Part shown: one piece after another, positions 28,499-35,857 of the stretch
Layout: the number at the start of each line of letters is the position of its first letter
How positions within the stretch are numbered: position 1 is the first letter of the stretch
DNA from: Woeseiaceae bacterium
GTDB taxonomy: Bacteria > Pseudomonadota > Gammaproteobacteria > Steroidobacterales > Woeseiaceae
Direction: 5' to 3'
DNA length: 64,000 nt
Assembly: GCA_021773075.1 (NCBI GenBank)
Contig: JAJFKT010000030.1
Location: 124,001 to 188,000 of the forward strand
The notes under the pieces: model-generated
Databases searched by the model: none
What the model saw: only the letters and a program-made list of their open reading frames with translations
What the model was told of the DNA's origin: nothing
Made by a program: the position numbers and the translations under genes

Positions 28499-28552
28499 TT
28501 TGGAGTGCTCCTGTGGTTTAGGTTTGGCCATACGGCCGCTTGCTCTGTATAG

Positions 28553-28568
28553 AGCAGGATGTGTGCCA
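28553..28568 (-). promoter_or_regulatory. Sigma-54 promoter of porin-glnK-amtB
   Basis: Minus-strand TGGCACACATCCTGCT has the invariant GG and GC dinucleotides separated by 10 bp and matches the consensus TGGCAC-N5-TTGC at all but one or two bases. Transcription would start near 28543, about 45 nt before the porin ATG. Upstream NtrC-like sites support it. Confidence 0.8.
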
Positions 28569-28621
28569 AGACAAAAAAGGTAATTATTATCAAATGTTTA
28601 TGAAAACTCAGTCGCGGTAGC

Positions 28622-28638
28622 TGCGCCGTCTTGGTGCG
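28622..28638 (-). promoter_or_regulatory. NtrC enhancer-like site 1
   Basis: TGCGCCGTCTTGGTGCG matches the NtrC dyad TGCACCA-N3-TGGTGCA at 11 of the 14 specified positions. Its centre is about 87 bp upstream of the predicted start from the sigma-54 promoter. Confidence 0.65.
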
Positions 28639-28652
28639 CAATTCCACAGGGC

Positions 28653-28669
28653 TGCACCAATCTGGGTCG
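28653..28669 (-). promoter_or_regulatory. NtrC enhancer-like site 2
   Basis: TGCACCA-ATC-TGGGTCG carries one perfect half-site and a partial second half. Its centre is 31 bp from site 1, three helical turns, the same phase as tandem NtrC sites at known enhancers. Confidence 0.55.
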
Positions 28670-28742
28670 CAATCTCTATTTCTGCCGGGCCTTTCGGGAT
28701 TTGCGGCTGGTCTTTTCCACCATCGTCAGGTATCAATCGCCT

Positions 28743-28979
28743 ATGAGTGACGATTCGATAGAAAGTCTGGCCAGAAAACTGGCGGAATCCGTGCCGGAAG
28801 GTTTGCGCTCAATGCGCGACGATCTGGAAAGCAATTTTCGTGGCGTATTGCGGTCTGGAATTGGCAAGCTGGATCTTGTAACGCGCGAGGAGTTTGAAGT
28901 GCAGGAAGCCGTCCTGGCTCGAACACGCGAAAAGCTGGAGCGACTTGAGGACAGACTCGAGGAGATGGAAAAAAACTAG
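28743..28979 (+). CDS. ubiK: Ubiquinone biosynthesis accessory factor UbiK
   Basis: 78 residues, mostly helical: an N-terminal amphipathic segment ESLARKLAESVPEGLRSMRDDLESNFR and a C-terminal coiled coil with VLARTREKLERLEDRLEEMEKN. This is the BMFP/YqiC family. UbiK trimerises with UbiJ and binds membranes to support ubiquinone synthesis. The frame extends 14 codons upstream; the ATG at 28743 gives the family start. It precedes yifB by 21 bp, an arrangement seen in many gammaproteobacteria. Confidence 0.9.
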   Translation: MSDDSIESLARKLAESVPEGLRSMRDDLESNFRGVLRSGIGKLDLVTREEFEVQEAVLARTREKLERLEDRLEEMEKN

Positions 28980-29000
28980 CGGCCATGGAGGGCCAGAAAC

Positions 29001-30503
29001 ATGAGCCTCGCGATTCTTCATTGCAGGGCGCAGTATGGTACGAATGCGCCGCCGGTAAGCATCGAGGTTTTCCTCTCTGGCGGCCTACCGGCATTTACCA
29101 TTGTTGGCATGGCGGAAACAGCCGTTCGGGAAAGCAAAGATCGTGTACGAGGCGCGCTCTTAAGCTCCGGATTTGAGTTTCCCCAGCAGCGGATAACGGT
29201 CAGTCTGGCCCCGGCAGAGATGAAGAAATCCGGCGGTCGTTATGACCTCGCGATTGCGCTCGGCATTCTCGCCGCGAAGAAACAATTTCCCAAGAGTGCG
29301 CTCGACGACACAGAAGTTTACGGTGAGCTGTCCTTAAGCGGCGCACTGCGGCCGGTGCCAGCGATATTGCCTGCCGTGCTCGGAGCTGCGGCTTCCGGAC
29401 GCGCTGTGATCGTACCAAGTGGTAATGAGGTCGAGGCTTCACTGGCATGTTCTGCGGTCTATCCGGCAGCATCATTGGCTGACGTCGTTGCGCACCTGTC
29501 AGGACGAGACGCCATCGCTGCCGTCGAGAAAACCGAACTGGCGAAGGTGGACCCTACGTCGAATGATCTAAGCGACGTTCGTGGTCAGCAACAAGCGAAG
29601 CGGGCGCTGGAAATTGCCGCGGCCGGTGGACACAACCTCTTACTCATCGGGCCACCCGGTACTGGCAAAAGCATGCTGGCGAGGCGATTGCCGGGAATTC
29701 TTCCGACGATGAGTGATGCCGAAGCACTGCAAACGGCGGCGATTGAATCGATTATCGGCATGTCAGTTGCAATGCATGGCTGGCGGCAGCGGCCATTTCG
29801 GGCGCCACACCACACGGCGTCGGCCTCCGCGCTGGTTGGTGGCGGACCCGGTCCTCGTCCGGGGGAGATTTCGCGCGCGCACAATGGTGTGCTGTTTCTT
29901 GATGAACTGCCGGAGTTTAATCGTCGTGCGTTGGAAGTACTGCGAGAACCCTTGGAGATGGGACGAATCAGCATCGCGCGAGCAAGTGGTCAGGCCGAGT
30001 ATCCTGCAAATTTCCAGCTAATCGCCGCAATGAACCCGTGCCCGTGTGGCTACCTCGGAGATCAATTTGCCGATTGCCGCTGCAGCGCGGATCGGGTCGC
30101 AGCCTATCGTCGCAAAATCTCCGGGCCGCTACTCGATAGAATCGACTTGCACGTGGAAGTTCTTCGTCCGCCGACCGAGTTGCTGCGCGCCGTTAATAAC
30201 AGCGCCGAGTCGAGTGCTGCGGTCAGGGTGCGTGTAGAGGTCGCCTGGGAGCTGCAGATTGGACGATCGGGCACGAACAACGCAAGGCTGGCCGGCGCTG
30301 AACTCAGCGCGGTATGTGATGCGAACGATAAATGTTGGGCGTTGCTGGAGGCAGCCGCCGACCGCTTTAACTTATCGGCGCGAGCGCATCAACGGATACT
30401 AAGGGTGGCCAGAACAATTGCAGACTTAGCGGGTGACAAAAAAATAGCGCCATCGCATGTCGCGGAGGCGCTATCGCTTCGTTGTCTGGACCGGCAAACC
30501 TGA
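29001..30503 (+). CDS. comM: YifB/ComM AAA+ Mg-chelatase-like protein
   Basis: 500 residues. An N-terminal Lon-like ChlI domain (AETAVRESKDRVRGAL, LAPAEMKKSGGRYDLAIALG) precedes an AAA+ module with Walker A GPPGTGKSMLARRL near 219-232, Walker B VLFLDELPEF, and a CPCGYLGDQFADCRC cysteine cluster (about 349-363). A Mg_chelatase C-terminal domain completes it. ComM homologues promote branch migration during natural transformation. It lies downstream of ubiK and convergent with a cytochrome c gene with no gap. Confidence 0.94.
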   Translation: MSLAILHCRAQYGTNAPPVSIEVFLSGGLPAFTIVGMAETAVRESKDRVRGALLSSGFEFPQQRITVSLAPAEMKKSGGRYDLAIALGILAAKKQFPKSALDDTEVYGELSLSGALRPVPAILPAVLGAAASGRAVIVPSGNEVEASLACSAVYPAASLADVVAHLSGRDAIAAVEKTELAKVDPTSNDLSDVRGQQQAKRALEIAAAGGHNLLLIGPPGTGKSMLARRLPGILPTMSDAEALQTAAIESIIGMSVAMHGWRQRPFRAPHHTASASALVGGGPGPRPGEISRAHNGVLFLDELPEFNRRALEVLREPLEMGRISIARASGQAEYPANFQLIAAMNPCPCGYLGDQFADCRCSADRVAAYRRKISGPLLDRIDLHVEVLRPPTELLRAVNNSAESSAAVRVRVEVAWELQIGRSGTNNARLAGAELSAVCDANDKCWALLEAAADRFNLSARAHQRILRVARTIADLAGDKKIAPSHVAEALSLRCLDRQT

Positions 30504-31016
30504 TTACTGAACCTGGCCGACCATGTAATCGACAGCCGCTTCGATCTCGGCATCGGAGAGGTCCATGCGGCCGCCCTTCGGTGGCATGAATCCGGTCGAT
30601 CCACTGAATCCCCGGACGGCATGCTCATTGAGCGTGTCGGCGCCTTGAGCAATGCGATCGGTCCATTGGGCGCCATCACCGAGAATCGGTGCGCCGCCGA
30701 TACCGGCGCCGTGGCAGGCATTACAAGCCGCGTTATAAACCTGCGGTCCGGTCATGCTTGTCGCGACCGGCTCCGGTGTTGCCGGAGTCTCAACGATTGG
30801 TGCCGATGATTCGTGCTCCTCGCCGGCCAGATAGACCTGGCCCACCGGACGGATGCGATCCGTGACGCTAGCCTGATATTCAGCTGCATCTCGTGTGTAA
30901 ACGCCCTGTGTCAGGTCGGACACCTTCATGGAAAAGACGAAAATAGCTACAGCGATCAGGATTAGAACGCCAATAACGAGGGAATACATATCAAAAAACT
31001 TCTGGTCCCGACTCAA
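30504..31016 (-). CDS. Membrane-anchored class I cytochrome c (c5-like)
   Basis: 170 residues. One N-terminal transmembrane anchor (YSLVIGVLILIAVAIFVFS, about 11-29), a Pro/Thr-rich periplasmic linker, then a monohaem domain with CNACH near 97-101 and a distal Met in TGFMPPKGG. The pattern is that of cytochrome c5 or CycA-type electron carriers that deliver electrons to terminal oxidases or reductases. The uncleaved anchor is inferred from the absence of a cleavage site. A possible donor for the NorCB-like enzyme at 42-44 kb, but this is only a guess. Confidence 0.9.
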   Translation of the reverse strand: MSRDQKFFDMYSLVIGVLILIAVAIFVFSMKVSDLTQGVYTRDAAEYQASVTDRIRPVGQVYLAGEEHESSAPIVETPATPEPVATSMTGPQVYNAACNACHGAGIGGAPILGDGAQWTDRIAQGADTLNEHAVRGFSGSTGFMPPKGGRMDLSDAEIEAAVDYMVGQVQ

Positions 31017-31089
31017 CTTACTGCTCCGGAGGTTATGAAATGGATCAAGCCTGGCAACGCGCCCGGCGGAGGCCGGCGATTATATAACA

Positions 31090-31443
31090 TCAGCTTGCGA
31101 TGCGCTGGCGACAAATACCATTTAACCAGGGCGCGGCGTTTTTTAGCAAGACCCGGCCGCTTAGGGCGCCAGTGTAGGTCTGGTTACGGATTGCCACCTG
31201 GCCATTGACGATGGCGTGTCGAATACCGGTCGAAAGACGGTCCCAAGTCTTGAAATCTGCACTTGGAGCGAAAGACTCGAGATCGATCACGATGACATCT
31301 GCAAAATTGCCGACAGCGATTCGACCCCACTCCGACAAGTCAAACGTGTCGGCCGTCAAAGCGGAGGATTTGAACAGGAATTCCTCCAGAGACAACAAGT
31401 TCTGCTTGCGTACGTACCGCTGATAATTCTGTGGAAAGCTCGC
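31090..31443 (-). pseudogene. C-terminal remnant of an N-acyl-D-amino-acid deacylase
   Basis: About 117 codons that match only the last quarter of D-aminoacylase, an amidohydrolase of about 480 residues. Readable parts are KYASFPQNYQRYVRKQNLLSLEEF, WGRIAVGNFADVIVIDLESF, WDRLSTGIRHAIVNGQVA and the end GRVLLKN. A stop codon occurs just before KYASFPQ and the intact NhaC antiporter starts 20 bp upstream, so the catalytic metal-binding core has been lost. The remnant keeps an ATG (31398) that could be translated into a stub without activity. Confidence 0.8.
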
Positions 31444-31463
31444 GTATTTTCATCTAAACGTGA

Positions 31464-32885
31464 TTAAAGAATAGTGACGAATGCAATCGCGACGTATAAA
31501 GCGATTGAGATTCCGGCGGCGGCAAGCGCCAGAGGTAGTTGTGTCATTACGTGATCCATCAGATCGGATCCACAGGCCATCGACGACAAGACCGTCGTAT
31601 CTGAATAGGGCGAACACTGATCGCCGAAAACGGCACCACCAAGAATCGCGCCAAAATTGAGTGCGAAAAATGTGGTATCCGGGCTGATCGCGTATGCCAG
31701 TGGCAACGCGATTGGGAATATTACGGCGTAGGTTCCCCAGGAACTACCGATGGAGAACGAAACGAACATGCAAATAATCATTAGCACGCCCGGCAAAATG
31801 TAGGGGACGTGTTGCAGCAACCCACTGGTGTTGTCGATAACGAATTTGGCGGCGCCGAGCGCCTCCGATACATTGCCCAATGTGACGGCCAGACCAAGAA
31901 TTACAGCGCCGATGGTAACGCCCTTGATGCCGGTAAGCATGCCGTCAAAGACGGTGTTCAGCGACATGCCGCGAATGACGGCGAGCACCATTGCGGAGAT
32001 CACGGCCAGGCAAAAGGCTTCAAGAATCATTGACGACTTACCAACCAGCAGCGGTCCGATCGACAAACCGAGCAAAACACCGATCGGAACGAAAAAGTCG
32101 ATTAGCGAAGGCGTATACCTTTCAGGTACTTCAGCAGATGCGAGTTCTTTCGTGAGTAGCGGTGTAGCGCCGGGCCGATCCAGTTCTCCGGTTTCCATGG
32201 ACCGAGTTTTGGCAGCGCTCATCTTCTTGCCTGTCCACGGTAGCTTATCCAGCGCCAGGAGAAGCGTGAAAGTCACCGCGATAATGCCGTAGAAATTAAA
32301 GGGGATCGCCTTCCAGAACCAGTCGATGGCGCTTCGTTCGTCAGGGATGATCTCGCGTAGTGAATCGATCGCGATGAGGCCCGCGATGTAGGCGGGCCAG
32401 GCATTAAACGGCAAAATGGTAGCAATGGGCGAGGCAGTGGAATCGACGATGTAGGCGAGTTCCTCGTGCGAAACCTTCTCACGATCGGCAACCGGTTTAA
32501 CGGTTGTCCCCGCCAGTACCGTGCTGATGGTTCCGCCCTGATGAAATACAACGCCCATTACCCAGGCAAATACTTTGGCCGATCGCCGCGAGTTGACGAA
32601 GCGATTCGCTGCCGTGGTCGCGAAGTGTTGAGCAGCACCGGTTTTGTTCCATACACCAATCAGCCCACCCAGTGCCCAAAGATAGACCAGCAAAATGTAC
32701 GCGTAACGCTCGCTGCCAATGCTTGGTAACAAGAAAGCGTTCACGATATTGTATTGTCCGGTCACGACACCGCCGAGCACAATGCCGCACAACAGGCCGA
32801 GCAATACATTCTTGCTCCAGAAGGATATGACAAGCGTAGCGAGGGCCGGCAGCAAAGCGAGCCATCCGTAGTCGATCACTTCCAT
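31464..32885 (-). CDS. Na+/H+ antiporter, NhaC family
   Basis: 473 residues and about 11-12 hydrophobic helices. The sequence MEVIDYGWLALLPALATLVISFWSKNVLLGLLCGIVLG opens it, and GGVVFHQG-like FHQGGTIST, STASPIATILPFNAWPAY and FGDQCSPYSDTTVLSS are NhaC-family signatures. It exchanges Na+ for H+, possibly coupled to an organic substrate. The ATG is directly adjacent to the stop of the decarboxylase pseudogene. It is the only evidently intact transport gene in the decayed D-amino-acid locus. Confidence 0.88.
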   Translation of the reverse strand: MEVIDYGWLALLPALATLVISFWSKNVLLGLLCGIVLGGVVTGQYNIVNAFLLPSIGSERYAYILLVYLWALGGLIGVWNKTGAAQHFATTAANRFVNSRRSAKVFAWVMGVVFHQGGTISTVLAGTTVKPVADREKVSHEELAYIVDSTASPIATILPFNAWPAYIAGLIAIDSLREIIPDERSAIDWFWKAIPFNFYGIIAVTFTLLLALDKLPWTGKKMSAAKTRSMETGELDRPGATPLLTKELASAEVPERYTPSLIDFFVPIGVLLGLSIGPLLVGKSSMILEAFCLAVISAMVLAVIRGMSLNTVFDGMLTGIKGVTIGAVILGLAVTLGNVSEALGAAKFVIDNTSGLLQHVPYILPGVLMIICMFVSFSIGSSWGTYAVIFPIALPLAYAISPDTTFFALNFGAILGGAVFGDQCSPYSDTTVLSSMACGSDLMDHVMTQLPLALAAAGISIALYVAIAFVTIL

Positions 32886-33573
32886 TTAACCGATCACCGC
32901 GAGCATGTCTTCCACCGACTGCTGTTTGCGCCATACCTCGAGCGCCGTGCCTCCTGTGTCATTGATAGTCGCTCCGAATTCGCCGACCGCCGGCAGGTTA
33001 ATATAGAAGAAAGGGTTCGAGAAATAGTACGCTCCTGTGTCGTGCAGCATAACGTAGTCGCCTGGTTCAATGCGTGGCAGGGGCCGATTAATTGCCAGCA
33101 TGTCGCCGGCAGATCGCCGCCAATATCGATCACTGATATCTGCTGCCGACCAACGACCTGATTTATCTCCTTTGCAAGATCGACGATGGCACGAACGCCT
33201 GCAACCAGGAGCTCAAGTGGGCAACCCTGTGAGCCAATGCGCGTATGGATGCTCGTTAACCAGCTGTGTGTTCGATATGAATTTGTGAGTTTTTCGCGAG
33301 TGCCCGAGTCATTTAAGGCCAGGCCGAACTTGGACGTATCCGTTGCCGTACTCATTGCACCGATTTTTCCGGACCCAACCTGTGGGTTGATACAGAATGC
33401 GATACGTGATTTCGGTCTTATGTTGTTTGTCAGATTTAGAACGCGTTCGAGCTCCTGGAAATTATCGATGTTAAAACTGATACCGTATTTGTAATGCAAA
33501 CTTCAAAACATCAATGGTTTTTGCGGGCTCGTCATAAACAATTTTATCAGGCGTACTGACGGCTATGCACCCG
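32886..33573 (-). pseudogene. Broken PLP-dependent decarboxylase-like gene (type III fold)
   Basis: Homology to diaminopimelate/ornithine-decarboxylase-like proteins is split over frames. A start piece (STPDKIVYDEPAKTIDVLKFAL, 33500-33570) runs into a stop, the next frame continues with KYGISFNIDNFQELERV through INPQVGSG and DIGGDLP (33499 to about 33110), and a third piece has GDYVMLHDTGAYYFSNPF (32886-33110). Between DIGGDLP and the last piece roughly 130 expected residues are missing. The N terminus with the PLP lysine is also missing, cut where the M14 peptidase ends. Not a functional enzyme. Confidence 0.8.
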
Positions 33574-33576
33574 TTA

Positions 33577-34758
33577 CTAATAATTTTGCTTAAGCAGCAG
33601 TTTCATCAGTTCTTCTGCGAAGACGGCTGCCGCTGTTTGTGTGGCCGTCCGATCGGTTTCGTCACCAACTTCAAATGTGACAGCCGGGATCCCGTATCGC
33701 TTGAACATGTAGTTCTTGCTGTTGGCCTGATCGCTGACGGGGCCTGCCTCGTTCGTGAACGGGTAGTTTGCGAGGCGTTTCTCCGCATTTCCGAGCCAGC
33801 TAGGTGTGAAGCCCGGCGGGTTGGTCGCGAATTCTGCGGATTGTGTATAGAGGAGATTGCGTTGCGTTGAGTGAAAGTCCGCAAACATTCGAATTTTGGC
33901 GCCGGACGCATCGAGCTTGTCCAGCAGTGTTTGCATCGCTTGCGTTTCGGGCTGTTCAAAAGGACCCCAATCGCGGTTCAGATCTGTTTCGCCCAGGTTG
34001 TGACGCCAGTGACCGGCAATGACGCCGTCAGGGTTAAGCATAGGGATAGCAATAATTCGAAATCGGGCACGAAACTGGCGCGCGAGTTCGGTATCGGCTA
34101 ACAAAGTTTCAGCGAAGGGAAAAAATGCAACGGCGCCCGATACCTCGGGCGGGTGTTGCCGTCCAATTATGAGCAGCACATTCTGCGTTGCCGCGTTCGT
34201 ATCCAGACCGCTTATTGGCAGCCCCTGACTTGAATGCCCCAGCAGGAAGCTGTCGACGCTGCCCTGATTCGTGATCTCATCGGTCCAGGCGTCGTAGATT
34301 GGCGGTGTTATGAGTTCCTGGGCAGAAACCCATACAGGCTGATCGCTAAGCGGCACACTCAGCGTCGCGCGCTTGCCGCTGCGACTGACGGTAACGCGGT
34401 TTTCGGCAAGCCGCGTCCATGTGACTCCGTCACTGCTGGTTTTCGGCCAATAGCGGTGTGGCGTACCGTAATAGCGCATCGTCACTGTCGCGGTTCCAGG
34501 TTGCGAGGGTGTCAACTTAAACGCGAACCATGGGCTTCCATTAGTGACTCTGTCATCTTCTGCTCGAATTTCAATCTTTACCCTGGCGACTGAACTCACG
34601 GTACACCGACCACGGCGAGCGCCCTCAAATGCGTCAGTGACCGTAAACGCATCGGCGACGCAGGCTGTGCCGGCGTCAACAGCGGGAAGCCGGGCGGCGC
34701 AGCCGCCGAGCAATAACAGCCCAAACAGCGGCAACCAATATCTTGTTGTTTTGCTCAC
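33577..34758 (-). CDS. M14-family zinc carboxypeptidase, lipoprotein
   Basis: About 393 residues from a GTG at 34758. The signal ends in a lipobox, LLLLGGCAAR, so it is probably a lipoprotein. The C-terminal half is an M14 peptidase: zinc ligands in GRQHPPEVSG (H, E) and ADFHSTQ (H), NPDGVIAGHWRHN, LNRDWGPF, and the catalytic Glu in AVTFEVGDETD. The frame stays open to 34827, which would put 23 odd residues before the signal; the GTG is preferred. It probably trims peptides in the periplasm. Same strand as the D-amino-acid remnants. Confidence 0.85.
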   Translation of the reverse strand: MSKTTRYWLPLFGLLLLGGCAARLPAVDAGTACVADAFTVTDAFEGARRGRCTVSSVARVKIEIRAEDDRVTNGSPWFAFKLTPSQPGTATVTMRYYGTPHRYWPKTSSDGVTWTRLAENRVTVSRSGKRATLSVPLSDQPVWVSAQELITPPIYDAWTDEITNQGSVDSFLLGHSSQGLPISGLDTNAATQNVLLIIGRQHPPEVSGAVAFFPFAETLLADTELARQFRARFRIIAIPMLNPDGVIAGHWRHNLGETDLNRDWGPFEQPETQAMQTLLDKLDASGAKIRMFADFHSTQRNLLYTQSAEFATNPPGFTPSWLGNAEKRLANYPFTNEAGPVSDQANSKNYMFKRYGIPAVTFEVGDETDRTATQTAAAVFAEELMKLLLKQNY

Positions 34759-34872
34759 AGTAGTCCCGGTGATCCGGCAATTAACGAGTATTGATACTAC
34801 CGACCAGCGCCGCGACTGCTCAAACACGTTTGTTTGATCGACTATAACTCGTGTCTATGTAACACAGGATTA

Positions 34873-35763
34873 TTACTCAAGAAACTCGACTATTGATTCC
34901 TGCAAATGCTCGATGAAGTTATTGGCGAGCAATGATAGAGGTGTGCTACTCAGATGCAGAGCACGAATTTCGAATTCCAGTGCAGGTTCCAGCGGCACCA
35001 CTTTGACGCGACCAACCGTCGACGAACGCGCCGTAATCTCATCGGCGATAGAAATACCTGCACCGAAGGCGACCAGCGCTCTGGCAACATGGTAGGTCTC
35101 CGTCCACGCCACAACGTTCAGCTTTACGTCACTACTGGCAAGCTTGGTTGACAGAAGTCGACCAAGCGGGTCGCGGTCGTTGAGTCCGACAAAGCGATGA
35201 TTAGCCAGGTTCTCAACAGCCAGTGGTTTGTTGCTGTCGAACTCAGAGTCTGGTGGTGCGAGGACGACAAACCGTGACTTCGCAAGTGTCCGCATCTGTA
35301 GTCCGGGGCTGGCGATCGGATCAAAGGCGATGCCGATGTCCACGCGCGACTCCAAAAGGGCGCTGTTAATTTCCTGCAGGTGCAGCGTCTCAATTTCGAA
35401 AACAACATCCGGGAACTTGAGCGAGAACGCGCTTATTGCACGCGGCAACAAATCAATGCCGAATGCCGGGGTGCTCGCGATGCGAATACGGCCACTATTC
35501 GCAACGCGCAGGTTGCTGGCAACGTGGCGCAGACGACCCATGTCTCTGTATACGTCGGCGACGTGCTCGAACAGCTGATGCGCCTCTGGTGTTGGAATCA
35601 ACTTTCCCTTATTGCGCTCGAAAAGAAGATAGCCGAGTTGTTGTTCGGCGTGTGCGAGCACTTTGGAGATTGACGGTTGCGATACGTTTAGCAGGACCGC
35701 GGCGTTGGTCATCGAGCCACTTGAATAGATGGCGTGAAATACTTCAATCTGGCGCAGTCTCAT
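34873..35763 (-). CDS. LysR-family transcriptional regulator
   Basis: 296 residues. N-terminal winged helix (about 1-60) with MRLRQIEVFHAIYSSGSMTNAAVLLNVSQPSISKVLAHAEQQLG, followed by a linker helix and a type-2 periplasmic-binding effector domain (about 90-290). It is typical LysR length. It heads the minus-strand block that contains the M14 peptidase, the decarboxylase remnant and NhaC, and faces the CapA-type gene. It probably controlled the amino-acid or peptide locus; an effector such as a D-amino acid is only inferred. Confidence 0.92.
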   Translation of the reverse strand: MRLRQIEVFHAIYSSGSMTNAAVLLNVSQPSISKVLAHAEQQLGYLLFERNKGKLIPTPEAHQLFEHVADVYRDMGRLRHVASNLRVANSGRIRIASTPAFGIDLLPRAISAFSLKFPDVVFEIETLHLQEINSALLESRVDIGIAFDPIASPGLQMRTLAKSRFVVLAPPDSEFDSNKPLAVENLANHRFVGLNDRDPLGRLLSTKLASSDVKLNVVAWTETYHVARALVAFGAGISIADEITARSSTVGRVKVVPLEPALEFEIRALHLSSTPLSLLANNFIEHLQESIVEFLE

Positions 35764-35857
35764 GTCTTCTCCGATCGTACTACTGGCATAACCTGAGGTT
35801 ATGACTCAGATTAATAACACAATTCGACCTTGGCGGCCTGTATGGCATGCTGGTGAA

